NCBI GenBank assembly: GCA_036365515.1
Contig: CM070876.1
Coordinates: 109,154,810 to 109,218,809, forward strand
DNA: 64,000 bases
Reading direction: 5' to 3'
From: Torymus aiolomorphi
Lineage: Eukaryota > Arthropoda > Insecta > Hymenoptera > Torymidae
The position numbers were made by a program, and so were the translations under genes. Below, in pieces: positions 22,549 through 33,663 of the stretch; position 1 is the first letter of the stretch, and each line of letters opens with the position of its first letter. The notes beneath the pieces were generated by a model. That model worked only from the letters and a program-made list of their open reading frames with translations, made no database searches and had not been told where the DNA came from.

Positions 22549-22563
22549 GGTATAAAAGCCGCA
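22549..22563 (+). promoter_or_regulatory. Probable TATA box in the 5' LTR
   Basis: GGGTATAAAAGCCGC lies mid-LTR and is kept in the other LTR at about 32976. Confidence 0.5.
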
Positions 22564-22855
22564 TCGCGCCTCCACTCGAGGCAGAAGCTTTTGTTCATTT
22601 TGTTTCGTAGGGCGAAGCCCTTGTCAGTCGCTTATTTAAATTGTAACTTGGACTTAGAATAATTTCGACTAATTTATCGTATTCGGACTTAGAATATTTT
22701 CGAGCCGAATTTACTTAGAATATTTCCGTGTGAAATTAACTTAGAATAATTATCGAGCTTCTCTGATTGTAGTCTCGCGAATAATTGTTGATAACTGTTG
22801 TCTAACAGTGTAACGTAACTTAATGCAATTAATAAACAACACATACGAGGGTCAT

Positions 22856-24138
22856 TTGATAAGTACCTAGCCTACAAATGAAAACACCAAAATTTTACAA
22901 AAAATAAAATTTATTTTTCAATGTAGTCTCCTTTTAGTTGAATACACTTGGTCCAGCGGTGTTCCAATTTTTTTAACCCCGTTGAAAAAAATGTTTTCTC
23001 TTGGTTTGCAAAATAGGTCTCCGTGGCGGCGATTATTTCGTTATTGGAGTGGAATCTCTTCCCGGCGAGCGAATTTTTTAGGTTCGGAAACAAAAAAAAT
23101 CACACGGAGCCAAATCTAGAGAATATGGTGGATGGGGCAGCAGTTCGTAGCGTAATTCGACCAATTTAGCCGTGGCGAGTGCAGAAGTGTGAGCCGGTGC
23201 ATTATCGTGGTGGAAAAGCACTTTCTTTTTAGACAAATGGGGCCGTTTTTCTTCTAACACGGCGTCAAATCGGCTCAATAGTTCGGCGTAGTACTGTCCT
23301 GTGACCGTTTTGCCCTTCTCCAGATAGTCAATAAAAATCACACCTTGAGAATCCCAGAAAACAGTGGCCATCACCTTTCCGGCCGACGGGACAGTCTTCG
23401 CCTTCTTCGGAGCAGGTTCACCGGGTAAGGTCCACTGTTTTGACTGCTCCTTGGTCTCTGGAGTGTAGTAGTGAATCCATGTTTCGTCGACGGTCACGTA
23501 ACGACGCAAAAACTCTTTTGGATTGCGATTAAACAGCTCCAAACACTGCTCTGAACTGGTCACACGGATGCGCTTGTTGTCTGCAGTCAGCAAACGCGGC
23601 ACCCACCTTGCTGACAGCTTCCTCATGCCTAAAATCTCATGTAGGATATGCCACACGCGTTCTTCTGGGATGCCTAATATCGCAGCTATCTCGTGCACCT
23701 TTAATCGGCGGTCTGACAAAACGATATCGTGTATTTTTGTCACGTTCTCCTCCGTAGTGGCTGTTTTCGGAGCACCTGGGCGTGGATCATCAAAAACCGA
23801 CGTACGACCACGTTGAAACTCGTTATACCAAAATTTAACGGTCGCCATCGAAGGAGAAGCATCCCCGTACACTGCATCCAAGCGTTCTTTAATTTCACTG
23901 CGCGATTTCCCTTCCAAAAACAAGAATCGAATCACCGACCGATATTGTTCTTTCTCCATTTTTTCAAAAATCAACGGACACATTTGCTTTCACACGCTCT
24001 CAAAAATAAACTACAACTCCGATCCGGCTGAAATTTCGTCTGTAACCGTTTACAGGAAGATACTGCACTGTAGTGTATTTCTGGTGCGATAGTGGCACCA
24101 TCTGGCGGTGAGGCTAGGTACTTGTCAAATGACCCTCG
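22856..24138 (-). mobile_element. mariner transposon
   Basis: 1283 bp with 27-bp inverted ends starting CGAGGGTCATTTGATAAGT, flanked by TA on both sides. The 3' LTR of Gypsy I has the empty site with one TA (about 33291). It inserted after the LTR was formed. Confidence 0.95.
22911..23983 (-). pseudogene. mariner transposase, one frameshift
   Basis: Cut-and-paste transposase with an N-terminal helix-turn-helix region and a C-terminal D,D34D catalytic core. Read from 23983 (an ATG at 23959 is a likelier start): FLFLEGKSRSEIKERLD (first HTH), WVPRLL linker region, TVDETWIHYY (first Asp), VLFHHDNAPAHTS (second Asp) and YSLDLAPCDFF (third Asp, 34 residues after the second). The frame is lost at a run of eight T near 23088-23095 and continues in another frame to 22911 with the C-terminal 55 residues. 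All three acidic residues are kept, so a one-base indel is the only visible defect. Confidence 0.93.
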
Positions 24139-24509
24139 TAATTGCATTTTTGAAGTGTTACTTTATTTCTACGATCCTATCCTTCTGCCATTTGAATTGC
24201 CCGCTGCGCTTGGTTCCTGAGACTGCTGAGGGCTAGCTGAGAGAACGAGCCAACAGCAACCGCCCCAAAGTAAGTAACTTTGTAGATCGCTGTCCTTTAT
24301 CTTTTTTCTGTCTCTCTAATTGTTCACTGACGCTGACATTTGCCGCTTTATGAATTTCACGCATTAGCATTGTTTATTTTGGTAGTCCGATTAGCTATTT
24401 TCACGCGTTTCTACTCCCGTGGTTATTACGTGTAGGCGTAAACCGAAACTGGAACATTTATCTCGCTTACTTTACCGTTTTCGCGACATTGTAACACGGA
24501 CGTTACAAT

Positions 24510-24530
24510 TGGGGGCCCACTTCCGGGATA
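24510..24530 (+). other. Primer-binding site of Gypsy I
   Basis: Two bases after the LTR end, TGGGGGCCCACTTCCGGGAT resembles the tRNA-Pro primer site (TGGGGGC..TCCGGGAT) with changes in the middle. Confidence 0.55.
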
Positions 24531-24643
24531 AAAGTGAAAATAGTGAAAATTTTTTTTTTTATACATACATACCACAGTTATAAAAATTTTCTTTTTCTCT
24601 TCATTTCTTGAGTTCAAAAGAAAAATATAAATTAATTATTAGA

Positions 24644-26331
24644 ATGGCAGCTTCAAACGGTGCGGTCGCTAGGAATTTAGAAGCAACGGAGATTTTGCGA
24701 AAATATCTTAGTTTAGAGGAACCTAAGTTAGTTACGGCTACGCTCAATGAGTTAGTAGCAGTGCTCAGGGCTAGATATCAATCGGCATCGGAAGTAAATC
24801 CGGAAAGAATTCGGGATGTTAAGAAGTTGCAATTATTTCTCGCAGAAACCGCAGACAGGGCGTTAGTTGAAAAAATTTGTCAAGATGAAATCATGATAGA
24901 CATTTCACGCGAATTTATGCATCACAATATTAGCGTTATTGAAATTATGGAAGCAATCTCGAGCGTAGATAAACATTTGATTACCGAAAAACTTCCGGCT
25001 CTAATCAAATCCGATCAAGAACTAAAGGAAAACGGTGAAGCTACGCAGTATAAAACGGTATTAAACGCAGCAGACGGGAATAATACACAAAATAAAGTAA
25101 ATTTTGATGCAAACTTATTAAATTCGGCAAATTATACTCCGCACGTAGCGGGGGAAGGGGGCATAGTACGCCTTTAGTTGCTAATGTTAGAACAACACTG
25201 CCGACGACAATGAATTCTTTTCGCCCAAATGCAACTTTAACTCCGTTAAAAAATTTGTCGATTAAAGATGCACTAGACTGCATACCAAAATTTGACGGTA
25301 GTAATATTCCACTTAGTACTTATTTATTCGGTTTAAGAGAAGCCATTAGCATGATTCCGGCAGCAAACGAAGCCGACCTGGTAAAATTATTTAGGCGACG
25401 GCTAACGGGTGAAGCAGTAAAGTCAATGGAGGAAATAGTTTTTTTTAATATGACGGATCTAGTTAAATATTTTGAGGCAAATTTCGGATCCTATAAAACT
25501 CATCACACCTTGATGGGGGAATTAGTCGCGGCCAGACAAAGAGGAAAAGAAAACATTATAACATTTGCAAACAGAGTTAGGCGTATCGCAATAGAATTAA
25601 AAGAGGCCGCAAAAAAAGAAAAAAGGGATGATGCGGGGTTCACACAGCATGTGGAAGCCGAAAAATTAAAATTTTTTGTACGCGGTATGGATTGGGAAAT
25701 TAAGAGGCGCATGGGGGTGGCCGCAACTTTTCAGGAAGCCGTAGAAAAAGCGATAGAAATAGAGCGTGAGGTTACAGATTTAGACAAAACAGAACCAACG
25801 CGTAAAAGTAAATTAAATCAAGAAAATAACAAACTGAAAGCAGAATTGGCTGAAGTTAAGATTGTTCAAAATAAACCGACAGAAATTTGTCAATATTGTG
25901 GCAAAAGAAATCATATCGCGAAAAACTGTTGGACGTTAAAATCATTATTACCCCCGAGTACACAGCAATCGGCGACACTGCCGACTACATGGGCGCAGCC
26001 CGTAGCTACGCAAGCGCACGTTTCGGCGCCAGCCGCGAACCCATTGGCCAGCGCGCAGCCGGCCACGCCCCAAGTTTCACAAAATCAATATAGACCGAGA
26101 TCGCCCAGTCCCGCAGTGGCACAATCGAATCAAATTAATAATTTTGTTAAGCTTTGCAATTATTGTAAAAAAGAGGGACACTGGAAGAATGAATGCCAGG
26201 TATTGGGAAGAAAAAATAGAGAAAAATTACAACGTGAAGCGGGAAACGTGAACAGCCCCGCGGTGCAGGGCGCGACCTGGGGGCAATCAGAAAGCGCGCG
26301 CCCATACCAAACAAACACAAATCAGAATTAA
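24644..26331 (+). pseudogene. Gypsy I gag (capsid and nucleocapsid), one frameshift
   Basis: Structural protein of the retrotransposon particle. The start chosen is the ATG at 24644. The first frame (178 residues) ends at 25177; a one-base slip in the GGGGGAAGGGGG run (about 25149-25160) moves to the second frame, which carries the capsid (DALDCIPKFDGSNIPLSTYL and FANRVRRIA) and then two CCHC zinc knuckles, CQYCGKRNHIAKNC and CNYCKKEGHWKNEC, separated by an Ala/Pro/Gln-rich stretch. Ends at 26331. Confidence 0.85.
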
Positions 26332-26387
26332 AATTTGCGCGAAAGTCCATCTTGTTGAGTATAAATAGTAAGTGACCTGTAATAGAA

Positions 26388-27693
26388 ATGCCATTTGAAA
26401 ATTATCAGGTATCGCTCAAATTAATGTTAGATACGGGAGTAGGCCCGTCTTTGCTTAAAATTAGTAAAAAACCTAGTAAAGCCATTGTTTTTGAAAACGA
26501 AATTTGAACTTATGGGTATTACTAAGGAATCGATTAACTCGCGCGGGAAAATACCCTTGATTATCCGCGATTTAACATTGTATTTCCATTTGGTTCCTGA
26601 CGATTTTCCTATTGAAGAGGACGGGTTAATCAGCAGCGAAATGTTACGAAAATACGGGGCAACAATTAATTACGAAGAAAATTTTTTGGAAATCGCTTCT
26701 CACGTAATCAGTTTACGGTGCACGAGTAGTGTAGATATCGCGCGGCCAATAAACAAAGAGAGTGTAAGTTTGGCACGAGCCGAACGACATAAGGAAGTAA
26801 CGCATGGTACGATGTGGGGGGATGAGCGTAATTCCGGACGCGGACACGCGAAAAATCCCGTTGCAACTGCTCGGTCGGACAAATCCAGTGTTGTTTTAGG
26901 CGAGTTTAGCACTCGGAACGTTTATAGCAATTTACCTGCTTCGCATGTGAAAGTTATTTCAGATGTTTGTTTATCTTCTCTTAAAAGCATTGCCCCATTT
27001 GAAATTTGTACTGAGCACGTCTTGAAAAAAATTGATTTAAAAAATAAAATTGATGAAAACAAAAATTTGAATTTGAAATTTGAAAAAACTAGTGATTTGG
27101 AAAGTAAAAATTGTGAAAGCAAAATTTTGAATTTGAACTTCGAAAAAACTAGTGATTCGGAAAATAAAATTGGTAAAAACAAAAATTTGAATTTGAACCT
27201 TGAAAAAGCTAGCAATTTGAATAATAAAATTTGTAAAAACAAAAATTTGAATTTGAAATTTGAAAAAACTAGAGAATTGAAAAATGAAATTTGTGAAAAT
27301 AAAAGCTTAAACTTGAAAATTGATAAAAATAAAGATTTGGAAGTTAAGCATTGTAAAATTAGAAATCGATTAGTTACAATAGCTAAAAAGCAAAATTTGA
27401 GAACTAAGCTTGGTAAAAATAAAAGTTTGAAAGGAAAAGTGGACAGAATTATATTTGGAAATAATTTACTTAGTGAGGAAACGTTAAATGTTAGCGTACC
27501 TCAGCAGAATTTGAATTTGTTAAATAAAAATTGGGAAAATAGAGTTAGTGAAGATCTTCTTGTAAAAAATTTGACTAAGTTAGAAAGTAAAGTTAATAAA
27601 TGTGTTTTGGTAGAAAATAAGAAAAACTTGGAAATTTTAACTTGTAAAAATAGTATGGGTGTCAGTGCATTGAATAGAAATAAAGAAAAGTAA
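26388..27693 (+). pseudogene. Gypsy I protease and K/N-rich linker
   Basis: A retropepsin-like aspartic protease: MLDTGVGPSLLKISKK (catalytic DTG at about 26430) in a frame that ends at 26509, then the rest of the fold in the next frame, with FHLVPDDFPIEEDGLISS (about 26587-26640). After 26750 the protein becomes very Lys/Asn-rich. 27036-27330 is five imperfect tandem copies of a 20-residue unit (NKNLNLKFEKTSDLESK). The length of this stretch between protease and RT is unusual. Confidence 0.75.
27036..27330 (+). repeat. 60-bp coding minisatellite in Gypsy I
   Basis: Five units of about 60 bp, each starting near AACAAAAATTTGAATTTG; the phase of three is kept in all. Confidence 0.85.
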
Positions 27694-27698
27694 ATTTT

Positions 27699-30063
27699 GT
27701 GAGTAATAAAATAAGGACTTTTATGTGTATTAAGTACAAGCATGAAACTTATAAAAGGAATAAGATTAGAAGGAATAGTTTTAGCAAAATTAGTAATTTA
27801 CTAAGTCGCCAAAAGTTGTCATTGAGCAACAATATAGAGAAGGGCGGAAGTAATAAATTAACCAGTGCATTGTCTTATGCTTTAGTTCGAGAGGATTTTC
27901 AGCTGGCACACCTTATTGAGGAGCTACAGGTCAAGCTTGGAAGGCTAACCTACTTGCAAAATTCGAAATGCGCCTCGTTATTACGCTTATACGCTAACGC
28001 TTTGTCTGTTATTTGTTGCGCCGCCATACCTATTTTTAAGAAAATGAGAGAGTATCGCGTGACGGACGACGAGGTGACCTCTGACATGCTATGTGCTTTA
28101 CGACAATTGCTGCATGAAATTAAAAGAAATATAAATGGAGTAGTCTGGTCAGTATGGAGCCATAGGCCGCACCCTCCGCACTTAAGTAGTCAAACTAGGG
28201 TAGATAGGCGGAGCCATAAAATAGAGGAGCCACGCGCCCATCAAATTATGTGCATGTCGGACACGGTTTTCCTTTTAGGAAATAAGAGGGTGACTAAATT
28301 GAAAGAGCTTTTACGACTTAAGCATTTGTCACCTAATCAATTATCCGAGATTGGGTCACTCTTTGTGAAATATTCAGATCGATTTTATTTAACGGGAGAT
28401 ATTATGCCCGCGACTAATGTAATTGAACATGAGATACCTACAACAACGAATATTCCAATTAGAATTAAACAATTTGATTAAAAGAAATGCTGGAGAAAGG
28501 CATCGTCGAGCCTTCGACAAGCGTCTACTCGGCGCCGGTGTTCTGCGTTGACAAAAAACCGGGACCCGACGGCAAGAAAAAATTTCGGATAGTAGTAGAC
28601 TTTAGAAAGTTAAACGCCATTATACCTGATTACAATCATCCGGTTCCGAATATAGCGGATATTTTGGATCAACTCGGTGATGCCAAATTTTTCTCAGTTC
28701 TCAATTTATACGCGGGTTATCATAAAATTAAATTTAAAGCTGAGGACAGAGAAAAAGCAGCTTTTTCTTGTGAGCTTGGTTTATTTCATTTTGTGAAATC
28801 ACCTTTTGGATTAAAAACAAGCGCACCGGTATTTTTGTCATTCGTTCTTAAAGTAATTGCAAGTATGAAAAACGTGGTTCATTTTTTTTATGACATTTGC
28901 GTGTACTCTAAAACTTTTAACGAGCACATAGAAACAATCGAGAAATTATTTGAAAACTGCGCCATGCTAATTTAGTTTTGCAACCGGAAAAATGTGAGTT
29001 TCTTAAATCGGAAATTCATTATTTGGGACATACAATTAGCAGCGACGGTTTACGCCCGGACCCGGAAAAACTAAAAGCAGTTAAAGAATTTCCAGTGCCT
29101 AGAAATCAGAAAAATATTAAACAATTTTTAGGGCTAGCTGGTTATTATAGACGATTTATTAATGGCTTTGCACAAATAGCCAAGCCTTTAACAGACCTTC
29201 TTAGAAAAGAACAACTTTTTGTTTGGGATGAGAGCGCGAAAACGGCATTTGAGCCTCTGCGTGATAAGTTATGTAAACCACCGGTTATAGCGCATCCGCA
29301 TTTCGAAGAAAAGTTTTTAGTAACTACCGACGCTAGCGGGTACGCGATCGAGGCAGTTTTATCGCAAGGAGCAATTGGAAAAGATCGTCCCACAGCCTTT
29401 GTGTCGCGCGCGATGAATCAAGCAGAAAGGAATTATTGTACGTTTTCAAAAGAAGCATTAACAATCGTATACGCTATTACACAATTCAGACCTTCCTTAT
29501 ACGGGAATAAATTCACTTTAATTACCGATCACAGGCCACTAGTTTGGTTAAATAATCATAATGATCCAGGATCTAGAGTCACGCGTTGGCGTTTAAAACT
29601 ATTAGACTATCAATTCGACGTACTCTATAAGAAAGGTGAATTAAATCTTAATGCGGACGCACTTTCGCGCAACCCGATTTCGGAAAAAGTATGCGTAGCT
29701 ATACAAGTCGGCATAGGGGGAGAGGGACGCGACCCTGTCGCTGGCGAACAGACAGTAGAGCCCACCCAGGAGCGGCAAAGCCAGCAGGGGGACGGCGCGC
29801 CTACCTTGCATGCAATGGCCACGCGTATGCGTACGGGCCGCCAAGCCACTGAAAAGTATAAGCAAGCCATTAAAGCTCTCGCGCCGCTTAAAAGAAATGT
29901 AGCTCCCACGGTCGAAGAGGTTCAGGAATGCGCTTCCCTTGTCGAAGATAAAGAGGCGTCTGCGCCCCTTGTACCACAATCTGCGGATAGCAATAAAAAA
30001 GAAACGCTACACAGACCAATCTCACCATCTGTCTTAGCGTTCGCGCTCGAGGAAAGTGAGTAA
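27699..30063 (+). pseudogene. Gypsy I reverse transcriptase and RNase H
   Basis: Polymerase part. The frame 27699-28481 contains the pre-RT segment (LSEIGSLFVKYSDRFYL), 28487-28975 the fingers and palm, 28978-30063 the thumb and RNase H. Frameshifts at about 28478 and 28972. RT motif A reads FSVLNLYAGYHKI, with Asn for the catalytic Asp, and the usual YxDD region reads FFYDICVYS, with one Asp lost, so polymerase activity is not expected. RNase H keeps TTDASGYAI, FSKEALTIVYAI and LITDHRPLVWL, ending in NADALSRNP. The tail to 30063 is unlike other family members I know. Integrase is absent. Confidence 0.87.
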
Positions 30064-30214
30064 ACGGTTATCACAGGAGAGGTCGCGTGGGGGGAAGCAT
30101 CTGGGCGCGACAACGACTCGGCGTTTAACGATCCCTTTCCCGACATGACTTTCGGGAACGAGGACACGGTCAACAAAAAAAGTAACGCGCCGAAAACTGT
30201 AGTTTATATTGATG

Positions 30215-31371
30215 GCCTCGCAGACAGCAGTGAGTTCGCGATTGTACGTACTGTACTTTAGCTGAGCGGGGGTGACGTTGCGAGAGAAAAAGCTTAACGG
30301 CTGCCAACGTAGCTGTTTGGCATTATGTTGCTCCAGTGCAGCTCCCATCATCGTGTCTGAGGCGTCGCACACGAGACGGATTTCAGCTGCGTCTGAGGGG
30401 TGCGCTAGAAGGGTTGCCTTTGCTAGGGCATCTTTCCAGGCCTGAAATGTGTTTATCGCGCTTTCGCGCATCGTGCAGTTGTGCATTTAGAGGGGCTTGC
30501 AAGCTGGTCGCATATGGAATGAAGGTTCGGTAAAAGTTGACCATGCCAAGAAATCGGCGGAGCCCATCTTTCGTCTGTGGCTGTGGGTAGTCTATGATGG
30601 CTTGTACCCTCTCGGGCGAAGGTTTGAAGCCATCGCCATTCACGAGGTGACCTAGGAAGGTAAGCTCGGCCACGCCCCAAACACACTTGTTGAGGTTTAG
30701 CCTCAGGTGAAATTACTGCAATATTTGCAGTACGAGCTTGATGTGCTCCTCATGCTCTTCGACGGACGAGGAAGCTATGAGGATGTCATCGATGTATGTG
30801 AATACAAAGCTGAGATCGCCTGAAGCGCGGTCCACGTAGCGTTGGAACGTCTGGCTGGCGTTCCTGAAGCCGAAGGCCATCGCGCAGAACTCGAAGAGTC
30901 CAAAGGGCGTGACTATGGCAGTTTTGGGTATGTCTTCCGGCGCGATTGGGATTTGGTGAAATGCCTGAAATAGGTCTAACGATGAGAAGATCGTCTTCCC
31001 GTGAAGCAGAGTCGGAAAGTCGTGCAAGTGTGGAATTGGGTATCTGTCTGGGACCGTCACCAGATTAAGTAGGCGATAATCCCCACAAGGCCGCAGAGAC
31101 CCATCCTTCTTTTCCTGTAGGAGCAGCGGGCTGGCCCAGGGGCTGTTTGAGGGCCTGCCTCACAGAGACGCTTGAACTCAGATTTCTCTACCTTGAGCTT
31201 GTCAGGAGCAAGCCTGCGTGGACGTTGTGCCACAGGCGGCCCTGAGGTTACAATATGGTGAAATACACCCCGGTCTTCCAGCGGAGCAGCTTGCTCTGTT
31301 CCGATGACGCTGGGATACTGTACTAGAATGTGCGCGTATTTACACGAAGGGTGTACTAAACTTAGCTGCAA
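30215..31371 (-). pseudogene. Gypsy II reverse transcriptase and RNase H (truncated)
   Basis: Three minus frames in order: 31371-31057 (pre-RT, PPVAQRPRRLAPDKL), 31060-30713 (palm, with [13 protein letters not shown], the catalytic Asp present, and [14 protein letters not shown]) and 30673-30383 (thumb, TFLGHLVNGDG, then FLGMVNFYRTFIP). RNase H begins (CDASDTMMGAAL) and is cut in RELTAVCEAI, where Gypsy I sequence takes over. Frameshifts lie near 31058, 30712 and 30400. Confidence 0.85.
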
Positions 31372-31439
31372 GTTCGGTGTTGCGTGTGTGCTTGTCGACG
31401 CTTGCAGTCCAGTCGTGGAGTCGACTAGTATTTGACGTT

Positions 31440-32440
31440 TAAGGTCTACGATAATATCGAAGTTATACAGGAGATCTGCACCTATGATTGGATATGGAAC
31501 GTTCGCAATGACGAAGTTCTATGCAATGGGTCGTCGGAGGCCCAAATCCAGGGAGAGTCGCGTGGTGCCGAACGTATTCATCTGTGTGTCGTTCGCGGCA
31601 AAGAGTTTCAAGCCCCATGGCTCCAGGTCTGCGTTGCTGGGTTTGGGAACGAGGGATAGGTCTGCCCCTGTGTCTATTAGGAAGAGACGACCTGAATTCT
31701 TGTCACGAACATGGAGACGATTTGAGGATGAAGCACCTGTACCGATTGTCCCCGCTTCGGGGGTGCTTAGGAGTTTCCCGTCGACGCAGCGCCCTCCCAG
31801 GTGCATGGCGGTATGCACTTGAAAACCTTTGCCCCAAACCTCTTGTGCCTCCAGCAATAGCCTGCTTGAGTGCTGTCCTGCGCGTTTGTTGAGCGCGAGC
31901 GCGATCGCGAACGCGAATTGGCTTGTTGTTTGACAAGTATGGTTAAGTCCGCGAGATCTTGTGAGAGTTTGTCTAATCGAGCTTGCGTTGGATTCGGTTC
32001 GGTGTTCCGATTCCACGAATCGCAGCGTTCGTTGCCGAGAGCGTCCCGCGGCTGCTCGCGCTTCTCGGAATTCGCGATCGCCGATATGCGTTTGGACCGG
32101 ATGAGAAAATGGCAGCGCTGTGAGACGGAAGCGAGATTCAATTCCTAGCCGCTCGCAAATACCTCGCGTGTGTGTTGCTGAAGTTCTCGCCGTCGAGGTT
32201 CGCTGCTGAAGATCTCTCTGGAGGCGGCGCGCTGAGGCGCTCTGAAGATGGTAGCAATGGCGCACAGAACAGCGCGCTGATGCTGAGCAGGGCGCACAGA
32301 TGTGTGCCGATGATGGCGCGCCGAGGGCTCGGTGATGCCGGCAAGGTCGCCTGGAATTCAGGTGCGGCCGGGGCTCGCAGAAATGTGCACGCACAGGCGT
32401 GCTTACGGCTTTGCCGCTGATGTGCTCGTGGTCGCTGTTC
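31440..32440 (-). pseudogene. Gypsy II gag and protease region
   Basis: Read on minus. The gag end holds YCWRHKRFGAKVFKC and a following PC, the CHHC-type finger of CsRn1 elements. The protease shows FLIDTGADLSLVPKP with the DTG triad at about 31670. The two are in different frames (about 32141-31767 and 31870-31440), so at least one frameshift is present. Confidence 0.78.
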
Positions 32441-32460
32441 TACCTCTCGCCCTGGACGTA

Positions 32461-32480
32461 GATCACGTCGGGGTCACCAA
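32461..32480 (-). other. tRNA-Trp primer-binding site of Gypsy II
   Basis: TTGGTGACCCCGACGTGATC on minus directly after the LTR; it is complementary to the 3' end of tRNA-Trp. Confidence 0.8.
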
Positions 32481-32735
32481 TGTGGAGATGAGGCGGTCTG
32501 ACGCCAGCAGTACGCGGGCTCCACTCCCGGAGGGCGATTAGGAGAGGTGGTAGAAATGATAAACCAGATCTGGAATTATAAAGGACAGTGCTTTATTGAG
32601 CTGTTGTTACACTTCACGTGGTCGGCGAGATACTGCCGTTGCGCTCGCTCGCTCGCCTGCTCGCCCTCTCTCTCTCTCTCTCTCTTACTCACTCTCCTTG
32701 CTTCTCCCACTCTACTTCTACGGCTAGCCCCTACA
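32481..32735 (-). repeat. 5' LTR of Gypsy II
   Basis: 255 bp, from TGTAGGGGCTAG (minus, at 32735) to TCTCCACA, including a long (CT)n tract at 32661-32690 and a GAATAAAG-like AATAAAGCACTG poly-A signal region near 32590. Confidence 0.75.
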
Positions 32736-33659
32736 TATTTCCTGTCAGTAACGCCACCTAGTAGCAACTGGGTTACCTGCGAGAGCCACAGTACGCATGG
32801 TAACAAATCCTACCTTACCCGTATCTTTACCACCTATCGATCCAACCATTGCCCTTGGCAAGCGCCACATGTGAACCCGAGTAACCTTATTTCCCACCCG
32901 AATCTTTACCACCCCATGAATAGATGAGATACCCTACACTCCCCTATCTTTGTATCTGCCATAGATAGAAGCGCGGGTATAAAAGCCGCATCGCGCCTCC
33001 ACTCGAGGCAGAAGCTTTTGTTCATTTTGTTTCGTAGGGCGAAGCCCTTGTCAGTCGCTTATTTAAATTGTAACTTGGACTTAGAATAATTAATTTCGAC
33101 TAATTTATCGTATTCGGACTTAGAATATTTTCGAGCCGAATTTACTTAGAATATTTCCGTGTGAAATTAACTTAGAATAATTATCGAGCTTCTCTGATTG
33201 TAGTCTCGCGAATAATTGTTGATATTATATCTCGACTACAATCAGTGTGTAACAGCGTAACGTAACTTAATGCAATTAATAAACAACACATAATTGCATT
33301 TTTGGAGTGTTACTTTATTTCTACGATCCTATCCTTCTGCCATTTGAATTGCCCGCTGCGCGTGGGTTCTGAGACTGCTGAGGGCTAACTGAGAGAACGA
33401 GCCAACCGCAACCGCTCCAAAATAAGTAACTTTGTAGATCGCTGTCCTTTATCTTTTTTCTGTCTCTCTAATTGTTCACTGACGCTGACGTTTGCCGCTT
33501 TATAATTTTCGCGCATTAGCATTGTTTATTTTGGTAGTCCGATTAGCTATTTTCACGCGTTCCTACTCCCGTGGTTATTACGTGTAGGCGTAAACCGAAA
33601 CTGGAACATTTATCGCGCTTACTTTACCGTTTTTGCGACATTGTAACACGAACGTTACA
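32736..33659 (+). repeat. 3' LTR of Gypsy I, lacking its first 98 bp
   Basis: Matches the 5' LTR from its position 22309 on, without the mariner. Differences are small: a TTAA-type insert at about 33093 and a rearranged 20-bp patch at 33222-33245. Ends GTTACA, followed by the ATTA duplication. Confidence 0.88.
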
Positions 33660-33663
33660 ATTA

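Larger units (their letters stand above)
22211..24507 (+). repeat. 5' LTR of Gypsy I (interrupted by mariner)
   Basis: TGTCACG at the start and GTTACA at the end. It matches 32736-33659 over its whole shared length, including TAGTAGCAACTGGGTTACC and CGAGGCAGAAGC. About 1012 bp without the mariner and its TA. A GGGTATAAAAGCCGC motif at about 22550 is a likely core promoter (TATAAA). Confidence 0.85.
30215..32735 (-). mobile_element. Gypsy II (CsRn1 clade), 5' part, inverted
   Basis: On minus: LTR 32735-32481, a tRNA-Trp primer site, gag/protease, RT and the first part of RNase H. It stops at about 30215-30240, where it meets Gypsy I. No 3' LTR. The codon use is clearly more GC-rich than that of Gypsy I. 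The clade is inferred from the tRNA-Trp site and the CHHC-like gag motif. Confidence 0.82.
22211..33659 (+). mobile_element. Ty3/Gypsy element I with nested mariner and inverted Gypsy II
   Basis: 5' LTR at 22211-24507, a tRNA-Pro-like primer site, gag, protease, RT and RNase H up to about 30215, then an inverted fragment of a second Gypsy, then a 3' LTR that lacks its first 98 bp (32736-33659). ATTA stands at 22207-22210 and at 33660-33663, a 4-bp target duplication. When the element is removed the Helitron OTU frame on the other strand is continuous. The integrase region is absent, lost at the join with Gypsy II. Confidence 0.85.

Noticed and set aside
27036..27330. Separate host gene with leucine-type repeats
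   Set aside because: It lies in frame between protease and RT of Gypsy I and shares its composition.
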